57,655 nt of DNA from Hyphomicrobiales bacterium (GTDB lineage: Bacteria; Pseudomonadota; Alphaproteobacteria; Rhizobiales; Rhizobiaceae): contig UCFC01000061.1 in NCBI GenBank assembly GCA_900471515.1, positions 1-57,655 on the forward strand, read 5' to 3'. The stretch's first letter is position 1. Every line of letters starts with the position of its first letter. Below the pieces are notes generated by a model. It was not told the origin of the DNA, did no database searches, and saw only the letters and a program-made list of their open reading frames with translations. The position numbers and the translations under genes are program-made. Positions 7,731-15,655 of this stretch are shown here, piece after piece.

Positions 7731-7979
7731 TCAAGCGTGAGGAGATGTCCGGCGTGCTTCTGGCGCCGGACGCCGCAATTCCCGGAAAGTCCCGCTTCGG
7801 CGAGACAGGAGACAAGGGGAGAGGGAGGATGCCATGCAGCGCATGGATATCGAAACCGACGGCCCGGCGCGGCCTCGCCGGAGAGGGCGTTCGACCGGGC
7901 GCGGCCTTCACGACCGATCCTTTTGAGACAGGTTCCAGCATCACCGCCAGCGCGCGAAAATCCCCGAAGAGGCCATGAC

Positions 7980-8714
7980 ATGACAAGCAATCTTTCCGGC
8001 AAGACCGTTCTCATCACCGCAGCCGGTCAGGGCATCGGCCGCGCCACGGCACTCGCCTTCGCCGCTGCCGGCGCCAGGGTGCACGCCACCGATATCAATA
8101 GGGATGCACTGGCAGCCCTGGCCGCCGGGAGCGGGATCGCCACTCACAAGCTGAACGTGCTCGACGAGGATGCGGTCAAGACGCTGGTGGCCGAGATCGG
8201 CGCCGTCGACATTCTCTTCAACTGCGCCGGCGTCGTCCATAACGGTTCGGTGCTGGAGATGCAGGATGCCGACCTGGAATTTGCCTTCGATCTCAACGTC
8301 AAGGCGATGATCCGCACCATCCGCGCGGTGCTGCCCGGCATGCTGGAGCGCAAGGATGGCGCAATCATCAACATGTCGTCGGTCGCCTCGAGCATCAAGG
8401 GCGTGCCGAACCGCTTCGCCTATGGCGTGACCAAGGCAGCCGTGATCGGGCTGACCAAGTCGGTCGCTGCCGATTACGTCGCGCAGGGCGTGCGCTGCAA
8501 CTGCATCTGCCCCGGCACGGTGGAAAGCCCCTCGCTGCAGGAGCGCATGCGCGCCCAGGGCGATTACGAGACGGCGCGCGCCGCCTTCATCGCCCGCCAG
8601 CCGTTAGGCCGCCTCGGCACGCCGGAAGAGATCGCCGATCTTGCCGTCTATCTCGCCGGCGCGACCTACACGACCGGCCAGGCCTATGCCATCGACGGCG
8701 GATGGACGATCTGA
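7980..8714 (+). CDS. SDR dehydrogenase, probably 2-keto-3-deoxy-L-fuconate dehydrogenase
   Basis: A 244-residue classical short-chain dehydrogenase. The cofactor motif is unusual but functional-looking (TAAGQGIG at about 14-21), followed by the NCAG motif (about 78-81), catalytic serine in NMSSVAS, and the YGVTK catalytic Tyr-Lys pair; the C-terminus ends YAIDGGW. An acidic residue after strand 2 (HATDINRD) suggests NAD specificity. In the oxidative L-fucose route this type oxidises 2-keto-3-deoxy-L-fuconate made by the next gene's product. The ATG at 7980 is used; an overlapping ATG at 7975 closes at once. The fuconate dehydratase gene follows 72 bp downstream on the same strand. Confidence 0.82.
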   Translation: MTSNLSGKTVLITAAGQGIGRATALAFAAAGARVHATDINRDALAALAAGSGIATHKLNVLDEDAVKTLVAEIGAVDILFNCAGVVHNGSVLEMQDADLEFAFDLNVKAMIRTIRAVLPGMLERKDGAIINMSSVASSIKGVPNRFAYGVTKAAVIGLTKSVAADYVAQGVRCNCICPGTVESPSLQERMRAQGDYETARAAFIARQPLGRLGTPEEIADLAVYLAGATYTTGQAYAIDGGWTI

Positions 8715-8786
8715 ACCATTCCCCGGCCGGCTCCGCACGAGCGGATGCCGGCCGCCCAACGGCCCCGGCCAGACGGGAGAGACACC

Positions 8787-10064
8787 ATGACCCGCATTAC
8801 CGACCTCCGCGTCTTCGATCTGCGCTTTCCGACCTCGCAAAGCCTCGACGGCTCCGATGCGATGAACCCCGATCCCGATTATTCCGCCGCCTATGTGATC
8901 CTTGAGACCGACAGGAAGGATCTCGCAGGCCACGGCCTGACCTTCACCATCGGCCGCGGCAACGACATCTGCTGCGCCGCGATCGAGGCCATGCGGCATC
9001 TGGTCGTCGGCACCGAGCTTTCGGACGTGCTCGCCCATCCCGGCAGATACTGGCGACACCTGACCAGCGACAGCCAGCTTCGATGGATCGGGCCTGAAAA
9101 GGGCGCGATCCATCTGGCGACCGGCGCTATCGTCAACGCCGTCTGGGATCTGCTTGCCAAGGAGGCCGGCAAGCCGGTCTGGCGCCTCGTTGCGGACATG
9201 CCGGCAGAAGAAATCGCCGGCATCGTCGATTACCGCTACCTCACCGACGTCCTGACCCGCGACGAGGCGATCGCCATCCTCAGGCGAGCCGAAACCGGCA
9301 AGGCCGAGCGCATCGCCACGCTCGAGAAGGAAGGTTATGCCTGCTACACGACCTCGGCCGGATGGCTGGGATACGAGGACGAGAAGCTGCGCCGGCTCTG
9401 CCGGGAAGCGATCGATGCCGGCTTCAACCACATCAAGATGAAGGTCGGGCGCGACCTTGAGGACGATATCCGCCGCCTCCGGATCGCCCGCGAGGTGATC
9501 GGCCCGGACCGCTATCTGATGATCGACGCCAACCAGGTGTGGGAGGTCGGCCAGGCGATCGACTGGGTCAAGCAGCTCGCCTTCGCCAAGCCCTTCTTCA
9601 TCGAGGAACCGACAAGCCCCGACGACGTTGCCGGCCACCGCAAGATCCGCCAGGGCATCGCGCCGGTGAAGGTCGCCACCGGCGAGATGTGCCAGAACCG
9701 CATCATGTTCAAGCAGTTCATCGCCGAAGGCGCGATCGATATCGTGCAGATCGATTCCTGCCGCATGGGCGGACTGAACGAGGTGCTGGCCGTGCTGCTG
9801 GTGGCGGCGAAATTCGGCCTGCCCGTCTGGCCCCATGCCGGCGGCGTCGGGCTCTGCGAATATGTGCAGCACCTGTCGATGATCGATTATGTGGCGGTAT
9901 CAGGCACGAAGGACGGCCGTGTCATCGAATATGTCGACCATCTGCATGAACATTTCCTCGACCCCTGCACCATCAGGGGCGCCGCCTATATGCCGCCGAC
10001 ACGCCCCGGCTTCTCGATCGAGATGAAACCGGCCTCGATTGCCGGCTACACATTCCGCGGCTAG
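8787..10064 (+). CDS. L-fuconate dehydratase (enolase superfamily)
   Basis: A 425-residue mandelate-racemase-type enolase-superfamily enzyme. The N-terminal segment DLRFPTSQSLDGSDAMNPD and DYSAAYV is characteristic of L-fuconate dehydratases, which convert L-fuconate to 2-keto-3-deoxy-L-fuconate. Barrel residues are present: the lysine pair IKMKVG, metal ligands in MIDANQ, FIEEPTSPDD and VATGE, and the histidine in WPHAGGVG. The length is close to the family norm. It forms an operon with the SDR gene. No L-fucose dehydrogenase, keto-deoxy-fuconate aldolase/hydrolase or dedicated transporter is in the window, so the pathway is split with loci elsewhere. Confidence 0.92.
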   Translation: MTRITDLRVFDLRFPTSQSLDGSDAMNPDPDYSAAYVILETDRKDLAGHGLTFTIGRGNDICCAAIEAMRHLVVGTELSDVLAHPGRYWRHLTSDSQLRWIGPEKGAIHLATGAIVNAVWDLLAKEAGKPVWRLVADMPAEEIAGIVDYRYLTDVLTRDEAIAILRRAETGKAERIATLEKEGYACYTTSAGWLGYEDEKLRRLCREAIDAGFNHIKMKVGRDLEDDIRRLRIAREVIGPDRYLMIDANQVWEVGQAIDWVKQLAFAKPFFIEEPTSPDDVAGHRKIRQGIAPVKVATGEMCQNRIMFKQFIAEGAIDIVQIDSCRMGGLNEVLAVLLVAAKFGLPVWPHAGGVGLCEYVQHLSMIDYVAVSGTKDGRVIEYVDHLHEHFLDPCTIRGAAYMPPTRPGFSIEMKPASIAGYTFRG

Positions 10065-10806
10065 GGCAGGCAGCATCGTGGCTTCCCCCTGTCTGCTGGG
10101 GATAGAAACATGCCAGCCATTGCGAAAGCACGCCGGATCTTTTATAAAGATCGTCCAGGGAGACGGGCTCGCAGGAGCGGTTTCCGCGAGCCTCGGACAG
10201 CCTGTTTCGCGCTTTTCTAACTCGCTGTTTTTTCTGACATCTTTCATCGAAACGGAATCAATTTCGCGGATTGATTCCGCCACAGCCTGTTCGATTTTGA
10301 TACGACCGGTCCCGGAACAAGGCGTTGCCCGGATCTTTGCGCCTGCTGCCCTCCCGCACAGAAGCAGCGCCTCACCGGTCCTGCCTCCCGGACGCGGGAG
10401 GCAGGCGTGTTCGTGCAACCTCGTCACGGCCGACGGGATCGCGGGAGCGGGCCTCCCGGTCCGCTGTGTCGCCAGATCCTTTGCCGGCAAAGATTAGGAA
10501 TCGGTAATAGCTGATTCTTCTCAATGGGATGCGCGAGGTGTCGTCTGCGGGATCAAAAGGCCGGCTCCGCCATGCCGGGCGCAAAAAATGATGTGAGGAT
10601 GGCACAGCTTTGCAAAGGGAATCGGATTTCTGTTAACTGATGGAGATATCAGAGGAAATTGTAATCCCCTTGTCGTAAACTCGTGATCTCCGGCGCCCCC
10701 GCTAAGGCCTTGTTTCATCGGAATACCTTGCCAGAATCGCTGCGATCGGTAATCGTCACGCTTAAAAAGCCGTTTCTGGCGTTTTTCCGTGATGAAAGAT
10801 TAGAGC
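10065..10806. other. 742-bp non-coding region upstream of repA
   Basis: No convincing gene is visible. A plus-strand frame at 10039-10497 has no recognisable domain, no good ribosome binding site and a composition like a shadow frame. The right half is comparatively AT-rich (around 10600-10680 and 10735-10805) and should hold the repABC promoter and leader. The strongest structure is a perfect hairpin at 10380-10405, listed separately. Confidence 0.5.
10380..10405. other. Perfect 11-bp hairpin with 4-base loop
   Basis: CCTGCCTCCCG at 10380-10390 pairs fully with CGGGAGGCAGG at 10395-10405 across the loop GACG. No T-run follows on either strand, so a classical intrinsic terminator is unlikely. 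It lies between the fuconate dehydratase gene and repA; a protein site, a rho-assisted terminator or a replicon structural element are possible. Confidence 0.5.
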
Positions 10807-12027
10807 GTGAGCAAGCCACAAAGGACTTCTCGGACCCTTCAGCGTAGCGTCGATGAGACGATCGGCGCCCATGCGTCGACGATCAGCTCGCAGCTGCAGG
10901 CGATCAGCGAAGCCCTGTTTCCGCCGACCGCCAGCAAGACGCTGCGCCGGTTCACCTCCGGCGAGGCGGCCAAGCTGATCGGCGTGTCGGATTCGACCCT
11001 GCGAAAGATGACGCTTGCCGGCGAAGGCCCGCAGCCCGATGTCGCCAGCAACGGCCGGCGTCTCTATTCCCTGCGCCAGCTCAACGAACTGCGTGTTCTG
11101 CTTGCGGCCTCGGCCCGCGGGCGTGAGGCCCATGATTTCCTGCCGCGCCGCAGGGAGAACGAACATCTCCAGGTCATCGCCGTCACCAACTTCAAGGGCG
11201 GATCGGGCAAGACCACGACCTCGGTGCATCTTGCGCAATATCTTGCGCTGCAGGGCTACCGCGTGCTCGCCCTTGACCTTGATCCGCAAGCCAGCATGTC
11301 CGCCATGCTCGGCGTCATGCCGGAAACCGATGTCCGCTCCAACGAGACGCTCTATGCGGCGATCCGCTACGACGACGAGCGGCGCCCGCTCTCCGACGTG
11401 GTGCGCAATACCTATTTCGACGGCCTGGATCTCATCCCCGGCAATCTCGAACTCATGGAGTTCGAGCATACGACGCCGCGCGCGCTGATGCGCGGCTCCA
11501 GGGATGGCGAGGGCGTCTTCTTCATGCGCGTCGCCAAGGCGCTGGACGATGTCGCCGAAAACTACGATGTCGTCGTGCTCGATTGCCCACCGCAGCTCGG
11601 ATACCTGACGCTGAGCGGCCTCTGCGCGGCGACCTCGATGATCGTCACCGTGCATCCGCAGATGCTGGACGTGGCCTCGATGAGCCAGTTCCTGCTGATG
11701 ACGCACGACCTTCTCTCGGTCGTGCGCGAAGCCGGCGGCGAACTCAACTACGATTTCATCCGCTACCTGCTGACCCGCTACGAACCGCAGGACGCGCCGC
11801 AGACGAAGGTCGCAGCCCTCCTGCGCAACCTGTTCGACGATCACGTCATGATCAACGCCATGGTGAAATCGGCAGCCGTCTCCGATGCGGGCCTCACCAA
11901 GCAGACGCTCTATGAGATCGGCCGCGAGAACCTGACACGCTCGACCTATGACCGGGCGATGGAAGCTCTCGATGCCGTCAACGGCGAGGTCGAGGCGCTG
12001 ATCCGCCAGGCATGGGGGCGCACATGA
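10807..12027 (+). CDS. repA: RepA, ParA-type partition ATPase of a repABC replicon
   Basis: A 406-residue RepA, the Walker-type ATPase that segregates repABC replicons and with RepB represses the operon. An N-terminal helix-turn-helix region (FTSGEAAKLIGVSDSTLRKM, about residues 49-68) precedes the ATPase domain: deviant Walker A FKGGSGKTTT at about 128-137, DLDPQASMS at about 157-165, and VVLDCPPQLG. The start is GTG; the GTG gives the expected RepA N-terminus (KPQRTSRTLQRS). The length is normal for the family. It is the first gene of repA-minigene-repB-repC, and its stop overlaps the next ATG by four bases. Confidence 0.95.
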   Translation: MSKPQRTSRTLQRSVDETIGAHASTISSQLQAISEALFPPTASKTLRRFTSGEAAKLIGVSDSTLRKMTLAGEGPQPDVASNGRRLYSLRQLNELRVLLAASARGREAHDFLPRRRENEHLQVIAVTNFKGGSGKTTTSVHLAQYLALQGYRVLALDLDPQASMSAMLGVMPETDVRSNETLYAAIRYDDERRPLSDVVRNTYFDGLDLIPGNLELMEFEHTTPRALMRGSRDGEGVFFMRVAKALDDVAENYDVVVLDCPPQLGYLTLSGLCAATSMIVTVHPQMLDVASMSQFLLMTHDLLSVVREAGGELNYDFIRYLLTRYEPQDAPQTKVAALLRNLFDDHVMINAMVKSAAVSDAGLTKQTLYEIGRENLTRSTYDRAMEALDAVNGEVEALIRQAWGRT

Positions 12028-12224
12028 CGTTCCCTTCAATCCGCACCGATCTGCCGGCTTTCGGCGAAACTGCCGCCACTCTGTTGGGAGCTCCCAACGG
12101 AGGCCGTTGCCGTGAACGCATCCGGCAAGAGCCCCTCCATCTGGCGGCCATCCGCAAACGCGTTGGGAGCTCCCAACTGCGCCCGTCCGGCTTGCCCGCA
12201 TCTGACCGGAAAGGAGAGAATTGA
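12024..12224 (+). CDS. repD-like minigene between repA and repB, spanning both parS sites
   Basis: A 66-codon frame starts at an ATG overlapping the repA stop (ATGA) and ends in TGA sharing one base with the repB ATG (TGATG). Both parS palindromes are read inside it, once as LLGAPN and once as RVGSSQL. Several repABC plasmids, notably Ti plasmids, have a small repD gene at this position that also contains parS sites, so this is a positional counterpart; I cannot judge sequence similarity. Its translation could simply couple RepA and RepB synthesis. The product is arginine- and leucine-rich with no domain. Expression is inferred from the stop-start overlaps. Confidence 0.5.
   Translation: MTFPSIRTDLPAFGETAATLLGAPNGGRCRERIRQEPLHLAAIRKRVGSSQLRPSGLPASDRKGEN
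12083..12098. promoter_or_regulatory. parS: parS partition site 1
   Basis: A perfect 16-bp palindrome GTTGGGAGCTCCCAAC in the repA-repB gap fits the repABC parS pattern GTTNNNNGCNNNNAAC bound by RepB. An identical copy lies exactly 80 bp downstream. RepB binding here serves partition and, in related plasmids, repression. Confidence 0.88.
12163..12178. promoter_or_regulatory. parS: parS partition site 2
   Basis: A second identical copy of the 16-bp palindrome at 12083-12098, ending 45 bp before the repB start. Two sites in the repA-repB interval are known from Ti-type plasmids. No further copy was noticed in the window. Confidence 0.88.
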
Positions 12225-13216
12225 TGAGCCGACGCGATACTCTCAATTCGATCTTCATGCGCAAGGCGGATGCGCCGCTGCCTTCGGCCGGCGTCGAGAA
12301 AAACCCGGAGCGAGTGCGCACCGGAGCGGTCTCGGCCATGGGCGCGTCGCTGCAGGAAATGACGGAGGCGGCTCGCGCCGCCGGCCGCCTGCAGGCGCAG
12401 ATTTCCTCCGGTTTCTCGGTTCTGGAAATCGAGTCGTCGGATATTTCCAATTCCTCGATCAGCGACCGCATCCCGATCGAGCGCGACGCCGATTTCGATG
12501 CGCTGGTGACGAGCATTTCCGAACATGGGCAGAAGGTGCCGATCCTGGTACGTCCCGATCCTGAAAAGGACGGGCATTACCAGATCGCCTATGGCCGTCG
12601 CCGTCTGCGCGCCGCGGCAAAGCTCGGGCTCAAGGTCAAGGCGATCGTACAGAATCTCAGCGACGACGAACTGGTCATCGCCCAGGGCAAGGAAAATCTC
12701 GACCGGCAGGATCTTTCCTTCATCGAGAAGGCGCTGTTTGCCCATCGCCTGGAAGAGGCGGGTTACGCGCGCGATGTCATCATGGCGGCGCTCTCCACCG
12801 ACAAGGCCGATCTCAGCCGCTACATCTCGGTTGCCCGTGGCGTGCCGCAGACCGTGATCCTCGCCATCGGCCCGGCACCGAAAGCCGGCCGTGCCCGGTG
12901 GCTGGCGCTCGTCGATGCCGTTTCTTCCGCGCCGAAGAAGGTGGAGGCGATCATCGAGGACGAAGGCTTCGCCGATCTCGACAGCGATCAGCGGCTGCAA
13001 CGCATATTGTCGAAAATGGCCGCCCGTGACGCGAAAAAGGCGGCGGGCGAAACCTGGAAGACACGGCAAGGACAGAGGGCGGCACAGATCGAGCGCTCCG
13101 GCACCAAGACGCGCATCACGTTCGACGAGCGTATGGTGCCTGACTTTGCCGACTATCTCACGACCCGGCTGGATGAACTCTTCGAGGAGTTCGGCGCCGT
13201 CCGGTCACAACGATAA
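12224..13216 (+). CDS. repB: RepB, ParB-type centromere-binding protein
   Basis: A 330-residue ParB/RepB-family protein. It has an N-terminal arm typical of RepB (SRRDTLNSIFMRK), the ParB/sulfiredoxin-like domain (IERDADFDALVTSISEHGQ, VPILVRPDP, YGRRRLRAAAKLG) at about residues 85-135, the region ENLDRQDLSFIEKALFA, and the helix-turn-helix DNA-binding part after it. The C-terminus (YLTTRLDELFEEF) probably dimerises. It should bind the two parS palindromes just upstream and load RepA. The start is the ATG at 12224 with AAGGAGAG before it, sharing a base with the minigene stop. Confidence 0.95.
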   Translation: MSRRDTLNSIFMRKADAPLPSAGVEKNPERVRTGAVSAMGASLQEMTEAARAAGRLQAQISSGFSVLEIESSDISNSSISDRIPIERDADFDALVTSISEHGQKVPILVRPDPEKDGHYQIAYGRRRLRAAAKLGLKVKAIVQNLSDDELVIAQGKENLDRQDLSFIEKALFAHRLEEAGYARDVIMAALSTDKADLSRYISVARGVPQTVILAIGPAPKAGRARWLALVDAVSSAPKKVEAIIEDEGFADLDSDQRLQRILSKMAARDAKKAAGETWKTRQGQRAAQIERSGTKTRITFDERMVPDFADYLTTRLDELFEEFGAVRSQR

Positions 13217-13274
13217 CTGTTGGCAGGTTAGGCCTGCTGACGAGGATTTGACTGTTAGGAAAAGGAGCCAATAG

Positions 13275-13330
13275 GCAAAGAAAAAGGCCCCCGAACAAAA
13301 CATCCGGAAGCCCTCTTCTCTCGTTTAGCA
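13275..13330 (-). ncRNA. Antisense counter-transcribed RNA (incompatibility RNA) in the repB-repC gap
   Basis: repABC replicons carry a short antisense RNA between repB and repC that limits RepC synthesis. Here the minus strand has a sigma-70-like promoter (TTGACA at 13364-13359, 17-base spacer, GATTCT at 13341-13336) and an intrinsic terminator about 50 bases on (13312-13286, all ten stem positions paired if G-U is allowed, then TTTTTCTTT). The predicted RNA is about 50-55 nt. The exact 5' end is estimated from the -10 box. Confidence 0.75.
13277..13312 (-). terminator. Intrinsic terminator of the ctRNA
   Basis: On the minus strand GGCTTCCGGA (13312-13303) can pair with TTCGGGGGCC (13295-13286), partly by G-U pairs, around a 7-base loop, and is followed by TTTTTCTTT. 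On the plus strand the same hairpin lies in the repC leader and may be the antisense target. Confidence 0.75.
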
Positions 13331-13335
13331 CCCAG

Positions 13336-13364
13336 AGAATCGCACTTCCCGGAATCACTGTCAA
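13336..13364 (-). promoter_or_regulatory. Promoter of the antisense ctRNA
   Basis: On the minus strand TTGACA (perfect -35) is followed after 17 bases by GATTCT as -10. It points towards repB and the terminator at 13286-13312. Confidence 0.7.
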
Positions 13365-13424
13365 GGTTTTTGAACGCCGTTTTGGCGGGCGCTGATGATT
13401 TGCCTTTGTATAAGGTGAACCACG

Positions 13425-14645
13425 ATGGATACGGGACTCGTAACGACGCCTTTCGGGCGGCGGCCGATGTCGCTTGCCTTGATGAGAGGTCAGCTTCAGG
13501 CCGAATCAGTTAAGCCGGACAAGTCCGTCGACAAGTGGAAGCTGTTCCGCGATATCTGCGAAGCACGTCCGCTGCTCGACATTTCCGACCGCACGCTTGC
13601 GGTCCTCAACGCCCTTCTCTCCTTCTATCCCGAGAGCCATCTCTCCGGTGAGGCGAGCATGGTCGTCTTTCCCTCCAACCGGCAACTGATGGTGCGTGCG
13701 CATGGCATTGCAGTCACCACGCTGCGCCGGCACCTGGCGGCTCTTGTCGATGCCGGGCTGATTACCCGCAGGGATAGCGCCAACGGAAAACGTTTTGCCC
13801 GCCGCAAGACGTCAGGCGAACTGGAGGAGGCCTATGGCTTCAGCCTGGCGCCTCTCCTTGCCCGCAGCGAGGAGCTGGCCGCCATGGCGCGGAAGATCGA
13901 GGCCGACCGGATCGCACTGCGGCGCGCCCGAGAGCGGCTGACGATCTGCCGCCGCGACGTGCGAAAGCTGATCGATGCCGCCATCGAAGAAAGCGTTCCC
14001 GGCAACTGGGACGACATCGAGACGACCTATGCCCGTCATCTCGCTTGCCTTCCCCGCAACCCTGAAGCCTGCGATCTCGACAACGTGCGCCTGAAGCTCG
14101 AAGTGCTTCGCGCCGATATCGTCAATCTGTTGACAGATTTCGATAATTCCCAAAAAACGAGCGCCAGTGTGGTTCAAAATGAACCGCACATACAGAATTC
14201 AGATATAGACTCTCTTGAATTAGAATCTTCACCGGTAGCGCAAGTGGAAACGACCGCAGTCGTGCCCATGCCCGGGCGCATTCGGGTCAACGAATCCCAG
14301 CAGATATTCCCTCTTGCCCTCATCCTGCAGGCCTGCCCGCAGATTGCCGATTATGCGCAGGGAGGATCGATCAGGGGCTGGAGGGATCTGGTGACCGCTG
14401 CCGTCACCGTCCGGTCCATGCTCGGGATCACCGCCGAGACCTATCAGGCCGCTTGCGAAAGCTTCGGCCGGGAAAATGCCGCAATCGTCATCGCCTGCAT
14501 GCTCGAACGGGCAAATCATATTAACTCGCCGGGCGGCTATCTGCGCGACCTGACCCGCAAGGGAGCACGAGGAGAGTTCTCGCTTGGGCCGATGCTGATG
14601 GCGCTGGTCCGGCAGAACGGTCCGGTTGCGCGCAGGAGGGCGTGA
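13425..14645 (+). CDS. repC: RepC replication initiator
   Basis: A 406-residue RepC, the only protein essential for replication in repABC replicons; it acts in cis on an origin inside its own gene. The N-terminal part (TTPFGRRPMSLALMRGQ, KWKLFRDICEAR, VLNALLSFYPE, then the winged helix around FPSNRQLMVRAHGIAVTTLR) and C-terminal part (GWRDLVTAAVTVRSMLGI, SPGGYLRDLTRKG) match the family. Length is normal. The start has AAGGTGAA seven bases upstream. The gene follows repB by 208 bp, a gap filled by the antisense RNA region. A middle segment (about residues 235-275) is AT-rich at DNA level and is the presumed origin. Confidence 0.95.
   Translation: MDTGLVTTPFGRRPMSLALMRGQLQAESVKPDKSVDKWKLFRDICEARPLLDISDRTLAVLNALLSFYPESHLSGEASMVVFPSNRQLMVRAHGIAVTTLRRHLAALVDAGLITRRDSANGKRFARRKTSGELEEAYGFSLAPLLARSEELAAMARKIEADRIALRRARERLTICRRDVRKLIDAAIEESVPGNWDDIETTYARHLACLPRNPEACDLDNVRLKLEVLRADIVNLLTDFDNSQKTSASVVQNEPHIQNSDIDSLELESSPVAQVETTAVVPMPGRIRVNESQQIFPLALILQACPQIADYAQGGSIRGWRDLVTAAVTVRSMLGITAETYQAACESFGRENAAIVIACMLERANHINSPGGYLRDLTRKGARGEFSLGPMLMALVRQNGPVARRRA
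14126..14240. other. AT-rich segment inside repC, presumed oriV
   Basis: Within otherwise GC-rich repC, bases about 14126-14240 are clearly AT-rich (for example CAAAAAACG, ACATACAGAATTCAGATATAG and TTGAATTAGAATCTTC). In studied repABC plasmids the origin lies in such an AT-rich stretch of repC. Here it is assigned by position and composition only. Confidence 0.6.
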
Positions 14646-14901
14646 ACGCGCTTGAGGAGCCGCGATGGCGGCCCGTCATGGCCGGAAACGGCGCCCGGAT
14701 GGGGACGATTGCGCAACACGGGCTTTTCAAGCCGTGAACGGGTGGCGGAAATGAAAGATGGTTTGACTTCCGTAAACGTGAGATAGATATGTCATGTCAA
14801 TGGCTTGCATGAACTGCATTGCCGCAAGACGGTGGCCGAATTGCCGCAAATGCCTGAGAAACAACGCATAAAGCGCCCGCAGGCCGGAAAGGATCGTTGA
14901 C

Positions 14902-15537
14902 GTGAATTGGCCGGAAACGATAGGGCAGGGCGGGCCGCTGGAGGCCGGGCAGAGTGAGCGAAAGACGAGGACGGACTTGAAGCGGGCGGTGGACCTTTTC
15001 CTGGCTGTGGTGGCATCCATAATCCTGATCGTTCCGATCGCGATCGTGGCAGTTTGCGTGCGCCTGACCTCGCCGGGGCCGGTGCTTTACTGGTCGAACC
15101 GGGTGGGGCGGCGCAACGTGATCTTCCGGATGCCGAAATTCCGCAGCATGCGGATCGACACCCCGACAGTCGCAACGCACCTGCTTGAGGATCCCTCCCG
15201 CTACCTGACGCCGATCGGTGGGTTCCTGCGCAAATCGAGCCTCGACGAACTGCCGCAGCTCTGGTGCATCCTGAAGGGCGAAATGAGCTTCGTCGGCCCG
15301 CGCCCGGCGCTCTATAACCAGGACGACCTCATCGCGCTGCGCACGGCCAAGGGCGTCGATGCGCTGCTGCCGGGGCTGACCGGCTGGGCGCAGGTCAACG
15401 GGCGCGACGAACTGCCCATACCTCAGAAGGTGGAGTTCGACGTTGATTATCTCAGGCGCCGCTCTTTCGTCATGGATATGCGCATTCTGGCCATGACGGT
15501 CGGCAAGGTATTGGGCAGCAAGGGCATAACCCATTGA
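14902..15537 (+). CDS. Bacterial sugar transferase (undecaprenyl-phosphate glycosyl-1-phosphate transferase type)
   Basis: A 211-residue polyprenyl-phosphate hexose-1-phosphate transferase, of the short PssA/WcaJ-core type that starts an exopolysaccharide repeat unit on the lipid carrier. It shows one N-terminal membrane segment (LFLAVVASIILIVPIAIVAV, about residues 33-52), the conserved KFRSMR, the LPQLWCILKGEMSFVGPRP block and PGLTGWAQVNGR. The start is GTG. The gene begins 256 bp after repC; the epimerase-dehydratase gene 15656-17647 follows on the same strand, so the two may work in the same surface polysaccharide pathway. Confidence 0.9.
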   Translation: MNWPETIGQGGPLEAGQSERKTRTDLKRAVDLFLAVVASIILIVPIAIVAVCVRLTSPGPVLYWSNRVGRRNVIFRMPKFRSMRIDTPTVATHLLEDPSRYLTPIGGFLRKSSLDELPQLWCILKGEMSFVGPRPALYNQDDLIALRTAKGVDALLPGLTGWAQVNGRDELPIPQKVEFDVDYLRRRSFVMDMRILAMTVGKVLGSKGITH

Positions 15538-15655
15538 GGCTACGACCTAAGGTTATAAACAGGTTGCTTGCACGACCGACGATTATTTCGGTTGCACTTA
15601 AGATCGAAAAGGACAAGAAGAAGTCAGGCTGGAATGATGGGTGGACAGTATAAAC

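Noticed and set aside
7712..7978. Frames of 88, 49 and 30 codons in the IclR-SDR gap (including starts at 7829 and 7834 after GGGAGAGGGAGG)
   Set aside because: One has a good ribosome binding site, but the products are low-complexity, arginine/proline-rich and unrecognisable; a leader peptide cannot be excluded.
10039..10497. 152-codon frame in the gap before repA
   Set aside because: No ribosome binding site or recognisable domain, overlaps the fuconate dehydratase end, and the hairpin at 10380-10405 lies inside it.
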